Below are positions 27,278 to 36,824 of a stretch of 64,000 nucleotides of DNA, in pieces (within the stretch, counting starts at the first letter, position 1; the number at the start of each line of letters is the position of its first letter). Under the pieces are notes generated by a model. It was not told where the DNA came from. It saw only the letters and a list, made by a program, of their open reading frames with translations, and made no database searches. The position numbers were made by a program, and so were the translations under genes. The DNA is from Biostraticola tofi (GTDB lineage Bacteria; Pseudomonadota; Gammaproteobacteria; Enterobacterales; Enterobacteriaceae): positions 496,001-560,000 of the forward strand of contig NZ_SMCR01000001.1 in the NCBI RefSeq assembly GCF_004343195.1, written 5' to 3'.

Positions 27278-27553
27278 ATTTTCATGTTATCTACAAACTT
27301 TCACTAATATATTTACCTGACTAATTTCTATGAAATTGTTATATTTTCTGTCTAATAACGCCTGTTCCAACTGTACCCACCGTTTATTACCACCGCGTTA
27401 TCCCAGAGATTCAGCAACAAACTAGACGAACTACCTCATTGATTTTATAATACTTATTGCTAAAAATTCATTACGTCATACGGGCTATGCTTCTTTTTAT
27501 CGTGATGCACATAGGTCTATATCGATTCAACAGAAAAAACGCATTCCTTTTCA

Positions 27554-27602
27554 TTGATCCATATCAAGCCGATATTTATCCCTAATCGCATACTATAGAG
27601 AC
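27554..27602 (+). promoter_or_regulatory. FNR-dependent frd promoter
   Basis: TTGAT-CCAT-ATCAA at 27554-27567 is a perfect FNR consensus. A -10-like TACTAT lies at 27591-27596, predicting a start near 27602. That puts the FNR centre at -41.5, the exact class II activating position. It explains anaerobic induction of frdABCD, as in E. coli. The leader would be about 280 bases. Confidence 0.85.
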
Positions 27603-27880
27603 ATGACAATTTTAATGTTAACGGCCGTCGTTCTGTTGAATAATTTGAAATATTCACCCTGTGGCCGTCGTGATAATGTTTAAAGCCAATTCTAATTTAT
27701 TTAGTTTTTTTAATTTTTTTAATTACAAAACTGGATGCAATGTCTGAGATGCGCGGGAATAGTCGTTTGCCCCGATGGCAAACAGCAACCCCCTCGATAA
27801 GCAGGCATGCGTTAACCCTTTACCTGACCGGCCAGAAAGCACAGATATATAGCCGGCTCAGCGGACACTGGAGAAATGCA

Positions 27881-29695
27881 GTGCACACATTCAATGCTGA
27901 TATTGCTATTATCGGCGCCGGGGGAGCCGGATTGCGCGCGGCCATCGCTGCGGCTGAAAAAAATCCCCTGCTGACGATAGCCCTGGTATCAAAAGTCTAT
28001 CCGATGCGCAGCCACACCGTGGCGGCAGAAGGCGGTTCAGCGGCGGTCACCCAGTCCACCGATTCTTTTGATTCCCATTTCCATGACACCGTATCCGGCG
28101 GCGACTGGCTTTGCGAGCAGGACGTCGTTGATCATTTTGTCCGCCACTGTCCTGCAGAGATGACCCAACTGGAACTCTGGGGCTGTCCATGGAGTCGCAA
28201 GCCCGACGGCAGCATCAATGTCAGGCGCTTCGGCGGCATGAAAATCGAGCGAACCTGGTTCGCTGCCGACAAAACCGGTTTCCATATCCTGCATACGCTG
28301 TTTCAGACCTCGCTCAAGTATCCCAATATCAAACGCTTCGACGAGCACTTTGTACTGGATATCCTGGTCGACGAGGGTCAGGCCCGCGGACTGGTGGCGA
28401 TGAATATGATGGAAGGCAGCCTGGTCCAGATCCGTGCCAAGGCGGTGATCATGGCCACCGGCGGTGCCGGTCGGGTCTATCGCTATAATACCAACGGCGG
28501 CATCGTCACCGGCGACGGCATGGGTATCGCCCTGAAGCACGGTATTCCACTGCGGGATATGGAGTTTGTTCAATACCACCCTACCGGCCTGCCCGGCTCC
28601 GGCATCCTGATTACCGAAGGCTGTCGCGGCGAAGGCGGCATCATGGTCAATAAGGACGGCTATCGCTACCTGCAGGATTACGGCATGGGCCCTGAAACGC
28701 CACTGGGCAAACCGGAAAACAAATATATGGAGCTGGGGCCGCGGGACAAACTGTCCCAGGCATTCTGGCATGAATGGCGCGCCGGTCGGACGGTGGCCAC
28801 GCCGCGCGGCGACGTGGTGTATCTGGACCTGCGCCATTTGGGTGAAGAGAAATTGCTGGAACGGTTGCCGTTTATCTGTGAACTGGCCAAAGCCTATGTC
28901 GGTGTCGATCCGGTTAAACAGCCGATTCCGGTGCGCCCTACCGCCCATTACACCATGGGCGGGATTGAAACCGATGCCCGCTGTGAAACCCGCATCGCCG
29001 GGCTTTATGCGGTTGGCGAATGTTCTTCGGTCGGTCTGCACGGCGCCAACCGGCTGGGTTCAAACTCGTTGGCTGAACTGGTGGTGTTCGGCCGCCTGGC
29101 CGGTGAACAGGCAGCCGAGCGCGCGCAGGGGGCCAGCGCCGCCAGCAGCACCGTGGTGGACAGCCAGGCGCGGGATGTCGAAACGCGTCTGCACAGTCTG
29201 ATGAATCAGGAGGGCACTGAAAAGTGGTCAACCCTGCGTGATGCCATGGGCCTGTCGATGGAGGAAGGCTGCGGCATCTACCGCACGCCGGAACTGATGC
29301 AGCAGACCATGGATACCTTGGCGGAACTGAAGGAACGCTTTAAGCGGGTAAAAATCACTGACCACGCCAGCGTATTCAATACTGATTTACTGTACGCCAT
29401 CGAACTGGGCCATGGTCTGGAGGTGGCCGAGTGCATGGCCCATGCCGCGTTTCATCGCCGGGAGTCCCGCGGGGCCCACCAGCGGCTGGACGAGGGCTGT
29501 ACCGCCCGTGACGATGTGAATTACCTGAAACATACCCTGACCTTTCGCGCCAGCGACGGCGGCGCCCCGCGTATCGACTATACGCCGGTGAATATCACTA
29601 CCCTGCCGCCCGCCAAACGGGTCTATGGCGCCGAGTCCACCGCGCAGGATAACCACGCCCGGCAGCAAAAGCATGAGGAGTCGGCTAATGGCTGA
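27881..29695 (+). CDS. frdA: Fumarate reductase flavoprotein subunit
   Basis: The 604-residue catalytic subunit that reduces fumarate to succinate in anaerobic respiration. The FAD motif IIGAGGAG is near residue 10, the covalent flavin attachment site is His45 in [10 protein letters not shown], and the active-site segments [10 protein letters not shown] and [10 protein letters not shown] are intact. It is very close to E. coli FrdA (602 residues). I chose the GTG at 27881: GGAG stands seven bases before it and the protein then aligns from its first residue with E. coli. The frame is open upstream to 27740, but those codons look non-coding. Confidence 0.97.
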   Translation: MHTFNADIAIIGAGGAGLRAAIAAAEKNPLLTIALVSKVYPMRSHTVAAEGGSAAVTQSTDSFDSHFHDTVSGGDWLCEQDVVDHFVRHCPAEMTQLELWGCPWSRKPDGSINVRRFGGMKIERTWFAADKTGFHILHTLFQTSLKYPNIKRFDEHFVLDILVDEGQARGLVAMNMMEGSLVQIRAKAVIMATGGAGRVYRYNTNGGIVTGDGMGIALKHGIPLRDMEFVQYHPTGLPGSGILITEGCRGEGGIMVNKDGYRYLQDYGMGPETPLGKPENKYMELGPRDKLSQAFWHEWRAGRTVATPRGDVVYLDLRHLGEEKLLERLPFICELAKAYVGVDPVKQPIPVRPTAHYTMGGIETDARCETRIAGLYAVGECSSVGLHGANRLGSNSLAELVVFGRLAGEQAAERAQGASAASSTVVDSQARDVETRLHSLMNQEGTEKWSTLRDAMGLSMEEGCGIYRTPELMQQTMDTLAELKERFKRVKITDHASVFNTDLLYAIELGHGLEVAECMAHAAFHRRESRGAHQRLDEGCTARDDVNYLKHTLTFRASDGGAPRIDYTPVNITTLPPAKRVYGAESTAQDNHARQQKHEESANG

Positions 29696-30422
29696 GCAAA
29701 CAACCCTGACAATTCAGGTCATGCGCTATAACCCAGAACAGGATCCGGCGCCGTACCTGCAAGATTTCCAGGTGCCCTGGGATGCCCAGACCTCGCTACT
29801 GGACGCGCTGGGCTATATCAAAGATAACCTGGCGCCGGACCTGAGCTATCGCTGGTCATGCCGCATGGCGATCTGCGGCTCCTGCGGCATGATGGTCAAT
29901 GGCGTGCCGAAGCTGGCCTGCAAAACATTTTTGCGGGATTACACCGCGGGGATGCAGGTGGAAGCGCTGGGGCATTTCCCGATCGAACGCGATCTGGTGG
30001 TTGATATGACCCACTTTATCGAAAGCCTGATGGCAATCAAACCCTATATCATCGGCAACGATCGCCAGCCCGCCCAAGGCAATAACCGTCAGACCCCGGC
30101 CCAGATGGCCAAGTACCACCAGTTCTCGGGCTGCATCAACTGTGGGCTGTGCTATGCCGCCTGCCCGCAGTTCGGCCTCAATCCCGAGTTTATCGGACCG
30201 GCGGCGATTACGCTTGCCCAGCGTTACAATCTGGATAACCGCGATCGCGGCAAAAAGCAGCGTATGCCGCAGTTGAACGGCGAAAACGGCGTCTGGAGCT
30301 GTACTTTTGTCGGCTACTGCTCCGAAGTATGCCCCAAACATGTGGATCCGGCCGCCGCCATCCAGCTCGGTAAAATCGAGAGCAGCAAGGATTACCTGAT
30401 AGCCATGCTGAAACCCCACTGA
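29688..30422 (+). CDS. frdB: Fumarate reductase iron-sulfur subunit
   Basis: The 244-residue electron-transfer subunit. The [2Fe-2S] ligands lie in [16 protein letters not shown] plus the later cysteine in LACK. The [4Fe-4S] and [3Fe-4S] ligands lie in [12 protein letters not shown] and [14 protein letters not shown]. It links menaquinol oxidation in FrdCD to FrdA. The ATG at 29688 overlaps the frdA stop by eight bases and has GAGGAG before it. Confidence 0.97.
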   Translation: MAEQTTLTIQVMRYNPEQDPAPYLQDFQVPWDAQTSLLDALGYIKDNLAPDLSYRWSCRMAICGSCGMMVNGVPKLACKTFLRDYTAGMQVEALGHFPIERDLVVDMTHFIESLMAIKPYIIGNDRQPAQGNNRQTPAQMAKYHQFSGCINCGLCYAACPQFGLNPEFIGPAAITLAQRYNLDNRDRGKKQRMPQLNGENGVWSCTFVGYCSEVCPKHVDPAAAIQLGKIESSKDYLIAMLKPH

Positions 30423-30438
30423 GCGGAGATCAATAACA

Positions 30439-30834
30439 ATGACCACACAACGTAAACCTTATGTGCGCACTATGGATAGCCGCTGGTGGACCCGTCTGGG
30501 ATTCTACCGTTTCTATATGCTGCGCGAGGGCACCGCCGTGCCGGCGGTGTGGTTCAGCCTGGAGCTGCTGTATGGTTTGTTTGCGCTCAAGCACGGACCT
30601 GAGAACTGGGCCGGATTTGTCGACTGGCTGGCAAACCCGCTGGTGCTGGCCCTGAACCTCATCGCCCTGGCGGCGGCGCTGCTGCACAGCAAAACCTGGT
30701 TCGACCTGGTGCCCAAAGCGGCGATTGTGGTAGTGAAGGACGAAAAACTGCCGCCGGCACCGATCATTACCGCCATGTGGGCGGTGTTTATCGTGGCGTC
30801 GGTGGGCATCCTGTCCATCGCCTTTTTTTATTAA
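30439..30834 (+). CDS. frdC: Fumarate reductase membrane anchor subunit C
   Basis: A 131-residue inner-membrane anchor with three hydrophobic helices. The segments [19 protein letters not shown]-like (residues 24-40) and WAGFVDWL match E. coli FrdC of the same length. With FrdD it binds menaquinol and holds FrdAB to the membrane. It starts 16 bases after frdB. Confidence 0.96.
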   Translation: MTTQRKPYVRTMDSRWWTRLGFYRFYMLREGTAVPAVWFSLELLYGLFALKHGPENWAGFVDWLANPLVLALNLIALAAALLHSKTWFDLVPKAAIVVVKDEKLPPAPIITAMWAVFIVASVGILSIAFFY

Positions 30835-30848
30835 CGTAAGGGATAAAA

Positions 30849-31208
30849 ATGATGAATAGCCAGCCTGAGCGTTCAAGCGAGCCGGTATTCTGGGGGCTGT
30901 TCGGTGCCGGCGGCATGTGGGGGGCGGTCTTTACGCCGGTGATGATTTTGCTGGTGGGGTTTTTACTGCCGCTGGGCGCCTTTCCCGGCGATGCACTGAG
31001 CTATGAGCGGGTGCTGGCCTTTGGTCAGAGCCTGCCCGGGCGACTGTTCCTGCTGTTGATGATCAGTCTGCCGCTGTGGTGCGGACTGCACCGCATCTAT
31101 CACTGCATGCATGACCTGAAAGTGCATGTGCCCGCCGGCAACTGGGTATGTTACGGCCTGGCGGCCATCCTGAGCCTGGTTACGCTGGTCGGCATCGTCA
31201 CCCTGTAA
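30849..31208 (+). CDS. frdD: Fumarate reductase membrane anchor subunit D
   Basis: A 119-residue three-helix anchor. [27 protein letters not shown] and [18 protein letters not shown] are the conserved blocks, equal in length to E. coli FrdD. Two ATGs are adjacent; AAGGG fits either. It completes the FrdABCD set. Confidence 0.96.
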   Translation: MMNSQPERSSEPVFWGLFGAGGMWGAVFTPVMILLVGFLLPLGAFPGDALSYERVLAFGQSLPGRLFLLLMISLPLWCGLHRIYHCMHDLKVHVPAGNWVCYGLAAILSLVTLVGIVTL

Positions 31209-31223
31209 CAACTGCCTTTTCCT

Positions 31224-31250
31224 CCGGCCCGGTCTACTGTCCCGGGCCGG
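31224..31250 (+). other. Strong hairpin between frdD and the anion permease gene
   Basis: A perfect nine-base stem, CCGGCCCGG with CCGGGCCGG across a nine-base loop, lies 16 bases after frdD. The nearest T-run starts 13 bases later, so it is not a textbook terminator. It may attenuate read-through to the permease or protect the frd mRNA. Confidence 0.6.
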
Positions 31251-31339
31251 GGAGCATTGCCGTTTTTTCAGTGATAGCGGCGATGATGTTGCATCCGGGC
31301 GTAGCCGACGCTGCCGCTACGCCACGGGAGGAAAAATCG

Positions 31340-32794
31340 ATGAAACTGAAAACCGCCTATGGCCTTAACTGGCTGCCATTGGTATTAATCACCGCTATCG
31401 CTACCGTCCTGTGGCAGTTGACCCCGCCGACCGGCCTGACCCAGCCGGCCTGGCATACCGCCGTGCTGTTTGTCGCCACCATCGTGGCCATCGTCGCCAA
31501 TGTGCTGCCGATTGGCGCTATCGGTATCATCAGTATCACCCTGTTCGCCCTGACCTATGCCGCCGGCGATAAAACCGCCGCCGGGGCCATTGCCACCGCG
31601 CTTGGCGATCTGAACAGTTCCCTTATCTGGCTGATTGTAGTGGCGTTCCTTATCGCACGCGGCTTTATCAAGACCGGCCTGGGCCGACGGGTTTCGCTTA
31701 TCATGATCCGGCTGCTGGGCAAGCGTACGCTGGGCCTGGCCTACGGCCTGGCGTTTGCCGATCTGCTGCTGTCGCCGGCAATGCCCAGCAATACCGCCCG
31801 CTGCGGCGGGGTCATCTATCCGATTGCCGATTCTCTGGCGCGCAGCTTTGGCTCTAAACCCGACGACGCCTCGCGCAGCAAGATAGGCACCTTCCTGATT
31901 GTCTGTATCGGCAACGTGAACGACATTACCGCCGCCCTGTTCATGACCGCTTACACCGGCAACCTGCTGGCGGTTAAATTGGCGGCCAATGCCGGCGTGA
32001 CCATTACCTGGTTCGGCTGGTTTCTGGCGGCGCTGCTGCCCTGCCTGGTGTCGCTGGTGGTGGTGCCGCCCTGCATATACTGGCTGGTGCGCCCTGAGAT
32101 AAAAAAAACCCCCGATGCGCCCCGATTTGCCGCGGCAGAGCTGGCCAAAATCGGCCCGATGAGCAAGTCCGAGTGGCTGATGTTTGCCACGGTGCTGCTG
32201 TTGCTGGTGCTGTGGATCTTCGGCGGCAGCCTGGGGGTTGATCCGACCACCGCGTCGTTTGTCGGCCTGTCGTTCCTGCTGCTGACCGGGGTGCTGAGCT
32301 GGGATGATGTGAAGAGTGAAAAAGGCGCCTGGGATACGCTTATCTGGTTCGCTGCGCTGTTGATGATGGCCAATCAGCTGAAAAACCTGGGCTTTACCAC
32401 CTGGTTCGGTACGCTTATCGGCGATAATATCGGCCATCTGATGCAGGGCACCAGTTGGGTCTGGGTTCTGCTGTTGTTGAATGCCGCCTATTTCTATACC
32501 CACTACTTCTTTGCCAGCGGCAATGCCCAGATTGCCGCCCTGTATGCGGTGTTCCTGACGGTCGGCGTAAACCTGGGCATTCCGGCCATGCCGATGGCCT
32601 TTATGCTGGCGTTTACCAGCAGCCTCTACTGCTCGCTGACCCAATATACGCACGCCCGCGGACCGATACTGTTCGGCGCCGGCTATGTGCCGACCGGCGT
32701 CTGGTGGCGCACCGGCTTTGTCGTCAGCCTGATTAACCAGGCGATTTTCCTCGGGGTTGGCCTGGTGTGGTGGCGGCTGCTGGGGCTTTACTGA
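31340..32794 (+). CDS. DASS-family anion permease (CitT/TtdT/YbhI-like)
   Basis: A 484-residue inner-membrane carrier of the divalent anion:sodium symporter family, with about 12 helices. The substrate-site motif SPAMPSNTARCGG (near residue 149) and the second repeat around YTHYFFASGNAQIAAL are those of CitT, TtdT and YbhI, which exchange di- or tricarboxylates. GGGAGGAA stands before the ATG at 31340. Lying behind frdABCD it may exchange fumarate, malate or tartrate for the succinate made by fumarate reductase. That role is inference. Confidence 0.88.
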   Translation: MKLKTAYGLNWLPLVLITAIATVLWQLTPPTGLTQPAWHTAVLFVATIVAIVANVLPIGAIGIISITLFALTYAAGDKTAAGAIATALGDLNSSLIWLIVVAFLIARGFIKTGLGRRVSLIMIRLLGKRTLGLAYGLAFADLLLSPAMPSNTARCGGVIYPIADSLARSFGSKPDDASRSKIGTFLIVCIGNVNDITAALFMTAYTGNLLAVKLAANAGVTITWFGWFLAALLPCLVSLVVVPPCIYWLVRPEIKKTPDAPRFAAAELAKIGPMSKSEWLMFATVLLLLVLWIFGGSLGVDPTTASFVGLSFLLLTGVLSWDDVKSEKGAWDTLIWFAALLMMANQLKNLGFTTWFGTLIGDNIGHLMQGTSWVWVLLLLNAAYFYTHYFFASGNAQIAALYAVFLTVGVNLGIPAMPMAFMLAFTSSLYCSLTQYTHARGPILFGAGYVPTGVWWRTGFVVSLINQAIFLGVGLVWWRLLGLY

Positions 32795-32863
32795 GGCCGG
32801 ACGCCCTCAGACAGCGGTCAAACACCGCCCGCCCAGCGGTTACCCCGCACGGCGAGCGGTGTG

Positions 32864-33289
32864 CTATTCAGCCTTGCCCTGCTGACGCAGATGACGCACC
32901 AGTACACGCCCTTCAGGGATGAACTCGGTGCCAAAACGTACCAGCCCGACCTCTTTAAGCTCTGCCTCAAGGGTATAGCGTAAATGGCCAGGGGCGATTT
33001 CGGGCAATAGCGTCAGGGTCACTTGCTTAATGCGCGGTTCGTACTTAAGCAGGGTGGCCCGCATAGTGGCCATCAGCAGATGCGAAGTGGCCGGCAGGCC
33101 CTGCAAAATCTGGTTCATGTCCGGCAGGCCGTAGTCCGGCAGGTGGGCCAGCGAGCCGGCGCGGCTGTTCAGGATACGCTGCATATTATCCAGCACCGAG
33201 ATTACCACCTGCTGGCGTTCACTGACCTGATGCAGGTCCAGCTCGCCGGTAAAATTGAATGTCAGCATTTCATACAGCGACGGATTCAT
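32864..33289 (-). CDS. tssE: T6SS baseplate protein TssE
   Basis: A 141-residue gp25-like baseplate wedge protein that starts sheath assembly. The segment MNPSLYEMLTFNF opens it, followed by the VISVLDNMQRILNSRAGSL block and the family EPR motif in KYEPRIKQVTL. The ATG at 33289 follows the tssJ stop closely and GAGGA overlaps that stop. It is the last gene of the T6SS operon and faces the DASS gene tail to tail. Confidence 0.9.
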   Translation of the reverse strand: MNPSLYEMLTFNFTGELDLHQVSERQQVVISVLDNMQRILNSRAGSLAHLPDYGLPDMNQILQGLPATSHLLMATMRATLLKYEPRIKQVTLTLLPEIAPGHLRYTLEAELKEVGLVRFGTEFIPEGRVLVRHLRQQGKAE

Positions 33290-33296
33290 CAGCGAC

Positions 33297-33833
33297 TCAG
33301 TCCTCTGCCAGCAGTTTAAGGCCGGTGCTTTCCAGTTGCAGGGTGCGCGCTTTATCCGGGTCCAGATCTTCTCGCTCAATCACCACCCGCCAGCTGTTGC
33401 CCTGGATATCCGGCGAACGAAACAGCCCGACCACCGCAACATAGCTGGCATCGGCTTCCAGCGGCATATCCAGCGAAGCGGAACCGCCAGGCATCACCGT
33501 CACATCCCGCTGGGCCACCAGATCATGTTGCAACACCTCGGCGGCATGGGTCAGCAGGGTCTGATAATCGGCCTTATCAAACGCCGCCCGATCTTTAAGT
33601 TGATAGACCCGCACCAGGGTCGCCAGCGGCGCATTACTGTCGTCGGTATTGACCGTACTGCGGGTGGTGAAGTCCAGGTGCAGGGTTTTTATCGTTTTGT
33701 AGAACAGTGACTTTGTCATCGACACCGTGCCGTCCGACACGCTCTGCGTCAGTCCGCAGCCGCTCAGCAATGACACCAGTAACAGCGGTGCCGCCGTTTT
33801 ACCCAGAGTGGATTTAGAAATGATAACCGCCAT
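33297..33833 (-). CDS. tssJ: T6SS outer-membrane lipoprotein TssJ
   Basis: A 178-residue lipoprotein (VasD/SciN family). The signal peptide ends in the lipobox LLSGC at about residue 26. The mature part is the transthyretin-like beta sandwich that binds the periplasmic end of TssM, with family segments VRVYQLKDRAAFDKADY and MPLEADASYVAVVGLFR. The open frame runs upstream to 34157, but the correct start is 33833, which overlaps tssG by 20 bases. Confidence 0.93.
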   Translation of the reverse strand: MAVIISKSTLGKTAAPLLLVSLLSGCGLTQSVSDGTVSMTKSLFYKTIKTLHLDFTTRSTVNTDDSNAPLATLVRVYQLKDRAAFDKADYQTLLTHAAEVLQHDLVAQRDVTVMPGGSASLDMPLEADASYVAVVGLFRSPDIQGNSWRVVIEREDLDPDKARTLQLESTGLKLLAED

Positions 33834-34893
33834 CAATGGCCTCGCGTTTGGATGGATTGGGCTTAAGGCCCCGATAAATACCCAGAGTGACCGAGATGTC
33901 CTCCGGGCATGCCGAATGAGCGTTCCCGGCGCCGGGGCCGAGAATACCGTTGCGTCCAAGCTGCACCTGACGACCGAGCCGCGCCGCCGGTAGCAAGTGC
34001 CGGGGCAGGCGCAACTGCAGCCGGGCAGTACAGCGCCAGCCCAGGTAGACCCTGAGCAGCACCAGCAGATCGCTATGCAACTGGCCGTTTTCCATCCATG
34101 ACATTGCCTCGTCATGGCTGTCGGTATAGAGAATAAGCAGCAGCTGGCTGTTGGCATCGCTGGCGCTCCGGCCCAGCACCTGGCGCTGGGACAGGCTGAC
34201 CGGGTTGCCTTTGCCGAGCCTGGCCGGGGCGGCCACCGCCACCCGTTGGGGATAGTGGGCGCGTACCTCTGCCCGGGTAGCCGGCGCCAGCAGCTTGACC
34301 AGCGCCGTTACCCCTTCGGCGGTGCGCGTCGGCAAGCGCATGGTGCTGAGCAGCGCCAGGAAACGTGAAACCGGAGTGGAAATTTGTCTGGCCGCGCCCG
34401 GCACCCCCAGGCCGATAAGCCCCAGCAGGCACTGGGAGGTGTTGTCGGTGCCGCCGGCGGCAAACGAGGCCGGATAAGAGTATTTGCGCCAGATGCGGTA
34501 AAACTGGGTCATGACCCGGTGGTTGAAGATATCCAGAAACTGCTCCACCGCTTCATGGCCCTCCCGGCGCTGGGCAATATCATCCAGATAGCCGGTCGGC
34601 AGCGGCGAGTCTACCCCGTACAGGCCAAGGAAGGTGGTGCGCACCGTCGGCGGCAGGGCCGGGTTGACCGCATCCCACTCTACCCCTTTGATTTCACTGG
34701 CCGGGAATCCCATCCCCGGATGAGGGCGGAAACGCACCGGATCGTCCTCGGGCGACAAGGTAGTACCAAGACCAGGTCGGTCAGGGCTGACATCCTCCAG
34801 CAACTGGCAGAAACGGTAAAAATTGGCCTGGGACAGCCGGGGCGCCAGGGTGTTAATCAGCCGGGTATGCGCTGACTGTGATTCTCTTTCCAT
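33814..34893 (-). CDS. tssG: T6SS baseplate protein TssG
   Basis: A 359-residue wedge component that pairs with TssF. The block ANFYRFCQLLED and the later segments RFRPHPGMGFPASEI and YGVDSPLPTGYLDDI are typical of TssG (ImpH/VasB). The ATG at 34893 is better spaced from GGGGA than the one at 34902. It overlaps tssF by 37 bases. Confidence 0.92.
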   Translation of the reverse strand: MERESQSAHTRLINTLAPRLSQANFYRFCQLLEDVSPDRPGLGTTLSPEDDPVRFRPHPGMGFPASEIKGVEWDAVNPALPPTVRTTFLGLYGVDSPLPTGYLDDIAQRREGHEAVEQFLDIFNHRVMTQFYRIWRKYSYPASFAAGGTDNTSQCLLGLIGLGVPGAARQISTPVSRFLALLSTMRLPTRTAEGVTALVKLLAPATRAEVRAHYPQRVAVAAPARLGKGNPVSLSQRQVLGRSASDANSQLLLILYTDSHDEAMSWMENGQLHSDLLVLLRVYLGWRCTARLQLRLPRHLLPAARLGRQVQLGRNGILGPGAGNAHSACPEDISVTLGIYRGLKPNPSKREAIDGGYHF

Positions 34894-36623
34894 CGCAGGC
34901 ATTTCCCCGTTGGTTGTAAAATAAGCGTCAGTTGCGTGAACAGATGAATATCGGCATACAGAGCGAAGAAGCGGTTCAGTAGCTCACCAAACAGGCAGAT
35001 ATCCCCTTCCCCGCTGAAACCGTCGCTGGCCAGGGTCACTTCGATATCGACGCCGCGCAGCATAAATCCCCGTTCGAAGCGCTGCACCAGATGATGCTTA
35101 ACCTCGACGATCGCCTCCAGCCGGCGCCGGTTCATCTCGCTGTCGGTCCAGTCGTAGAGCGCCAGGGTACCGCGCAGCACTTCGGCGTTATCCATCATGC
35201 TGAGAAAATTCGAGCCCAGATGGCTCAGTACCCGCCAATGGAACCGGTCTTCAGCCGGCGGATAGCAAGGCAGAGTCGGCGCGCACAGATTCTGCACCCG
35301 CAGCGGCACTTGGGCGGTTTGCGGGGCGCTGTCAAGCAAGGTGCTGCGCAACGCCTTGCGCGGCAACTGGCCATTGGTGCCGGTCATGCGCAGCGACAGG
35401 GTTTCGTCAGGAAACTGCTTATCGGCTTCAAACGCGTCGCCGCCGAGAATCAGCCAGGTATCGTGCAAACCGGAGGGCCCGCGCTTCACCCGGGTGTGGT
35501 AATAGCGTTCCGGCGCGCTGTGCCTGAGCATGCCGCCCCGGTGGCGAAAACTGGTAAAGGGAACATACTCCTGCTCCCTGACCCGTTTGGAGGAGCGAAC
35601 AGCATCCACCGAATAAATTTCAGTGTGCCCGTCCTGCACCCGTAACGGCCTGAGCAGGTATTCATTTTCCAGGCCAGAAATGGTCAGCGGATCCGCATCC
35701 AGGCTGAACAGGTTAATCACCGGCACGCAATGCAGCCGGATATGGCTGTGGCTGAACGGCAGTTCATGGGGCCATACCTCGCTCAAGACCACATCCAGCT
35801 CAAACCACGGCAGGTTGTCCGGCAAGGCAACCTGCTCCAGTCCGTTCAGTTCAATAAACATGAACTTCTCACGGAAGGTGAAATACTCCAGCAGCAGTTG
35901 ATAGCCGCTGAATGCGGCATCCCCTTTCGGCCACAGCACATCCTGCTCGCCAAAACCCTGCGGCGAGAAATAGCCGTCCAGCAAACGCCGCTCGCCCTGC
36001 ATGCCGGGATGACGCAGGTAAATCGTCTGCGCTTGCCGGGTAAAGGCCAGATGCAGCGCCGAGCTGACCGGGCCGTCGGCGTTCAGGTACAGCGGCAGGC
36101 GGCTCAAATCTTCCCGCCGCCAATCGGCCAGCGGGCTCAGTTCAAAGCGCAGGCGGATAATCGACCGGCCATCGGCTTCACTGTGCAGACTCGCCTGGGA
36201 GAGGTTCAGCGGACGCAGGGTCATCGGCCGGGTGGTGCGGTAGCGGCAGCGGGTGCCCCGGGAACCGACCGGCCGGGAGACCACCTCGAACCCTTCGGCC
36301 ACCACATCGCTGACTTTCATGTCCCGAAATTCAGGGTTCAGCTCCACCACCGACAGCGACGGAATGGTGCGCAGATAATGGGGCCACAGCAGACTGACCA
36401 GGCCTTCGGTAAGCTCAGGCAAATCATCGTCCAGCTTTTCCCGCAGCCGGCCCATCATAAAAGCAAAGCCTTCGAACAGGCGTTCAACATAAGGGTCCCG
36501 GTCGCCGACTTTATCCAGGTTCAGCATTGCCGCCCGGTCTGGATGTGCCTGGGCGAATTCTTTTGCCGCTTCTTTGAGATAGCGCATTTCCGCCTCAAAA
36601 TAGCGAAGGGTCAAATCATCCAT
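34857..36623 (-). CDS. tssF: T6SS baseplate protein TssF
   Basis: A 588-residue wedge protein (ImpG/VasA). The opening RYFEAEMRYLKEAAKEFAQ, the segment DRDPYVERLFEGFAFMMGRL and the FTSFRHRGG block are family hallmarks. Two TssF and one TssG form each baseplate wedge. A gap of about 200 bases separates it from tssA upstream. Confidence 0.94.
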   Translation of the reverse strand: MDDLTLRYFEAEMRYLKEAAKEFAQAHPDRAAMLNLDKVGDRDPYVERLFEGFAFMMGRLREKLDDDLPELTEGLVSLLWPHYLRTIPSLSVVELNPEFRDMKVSDVVAEGFEVVSRPVGSRGTRCRYRTTRPMTLRPLNLSQASLHSEADGRSIIRLRFELSPLADWRREDLSRLPLYLNADGPVSSALHLAFTRQAQTIYLRHPGMQGERRLLDGYFSPQGFGEQDVLWPKGDAAFSGYQLLLEYFTFREKFMFIELNGLEQVALPDNLPWFELDVVLSEVWPHELPFSHSHIRLHCVPVINLFSLDADPLTISGLENEYLLRPLRVQDGHTEIYSVDAVRSSKRVREQEYVPFTSFRHRGGMLRHSAPERYYHTRVKRGPSGLHDTWLILGGDAFEADKQFPDETLSLRMTGTNGQLPRKALRSTLLDSAPQTAQVPLRVQNLCAPTLPCYPPAEDRFHWRVLSHLGSNFLSMMDNAEVLRGTLALYDWTDSEMNRRRLEAIVEVKHHLVQRFERGFMLRGVDIEVTLASDGFSGEGDICLFGELLNRFFALYADIHLFTQLTLILQPTGKCLRWKENHSQRIPG

Positions 36624-36824
36624 GCGGTCCTCAGCAAAGGGTCTACAGATTCAGTTAAAGGAGGGGTAAAGCTTCAGCTAAACAGATTGTCATCTTAAAA
36701 AAAGAAATAGAATCATCAGGTAATGGGAAATAACATCTCAAACCATAGGAAATTTTTATTCACGAACAAGGAAATTAATAACCGCAAATTGGGAACTCAG
36801 ATACAGATGAAGGGAGTATCCGTT
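36624..36824. other. AT-rich 201-base gap between tssA and tssF
   Basis: Apart from the hcp-clpV and lipoprotein gaps, this is one of the few breaks in the locus, where most genes overlap or nearly touch. It is AT-rich (for example 36720-36800) and could hold an internal promoter for tssFGJE. No gene is seen. Confidence 0.35.

Larger units (their letters stand above)
26907..27553. other. AT-rich region between mqo and frd promoters
   Basis: No protein gene is seen. It holds the mqo 5' hairpin (26969-26995), a candidate small RNA with promoter and terminator (27069-27154), a GCCTGA-TGA-TCAGGC palindrome at 27166-27180, and a CRP-like site at 27262-27277. The rest is AT-rich, for example 27030-27100 and 27280-27480. 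Confidence 0.5.

Noticed and set aside
27740-27880. 47 extra codons at the frdA N-terminus
   Set aside because: E. coli FrdA begins at the position of the GTG at 27881, which has a ribosome site, and the extra codons do not resemble any part of the family.
33834-34157. Longer TssJ with about 108 extra N-terminal residues
   Set aside because: The extension lies inside tssG in another frame, and a correct lipoprotein signal peptide begins at 33833.
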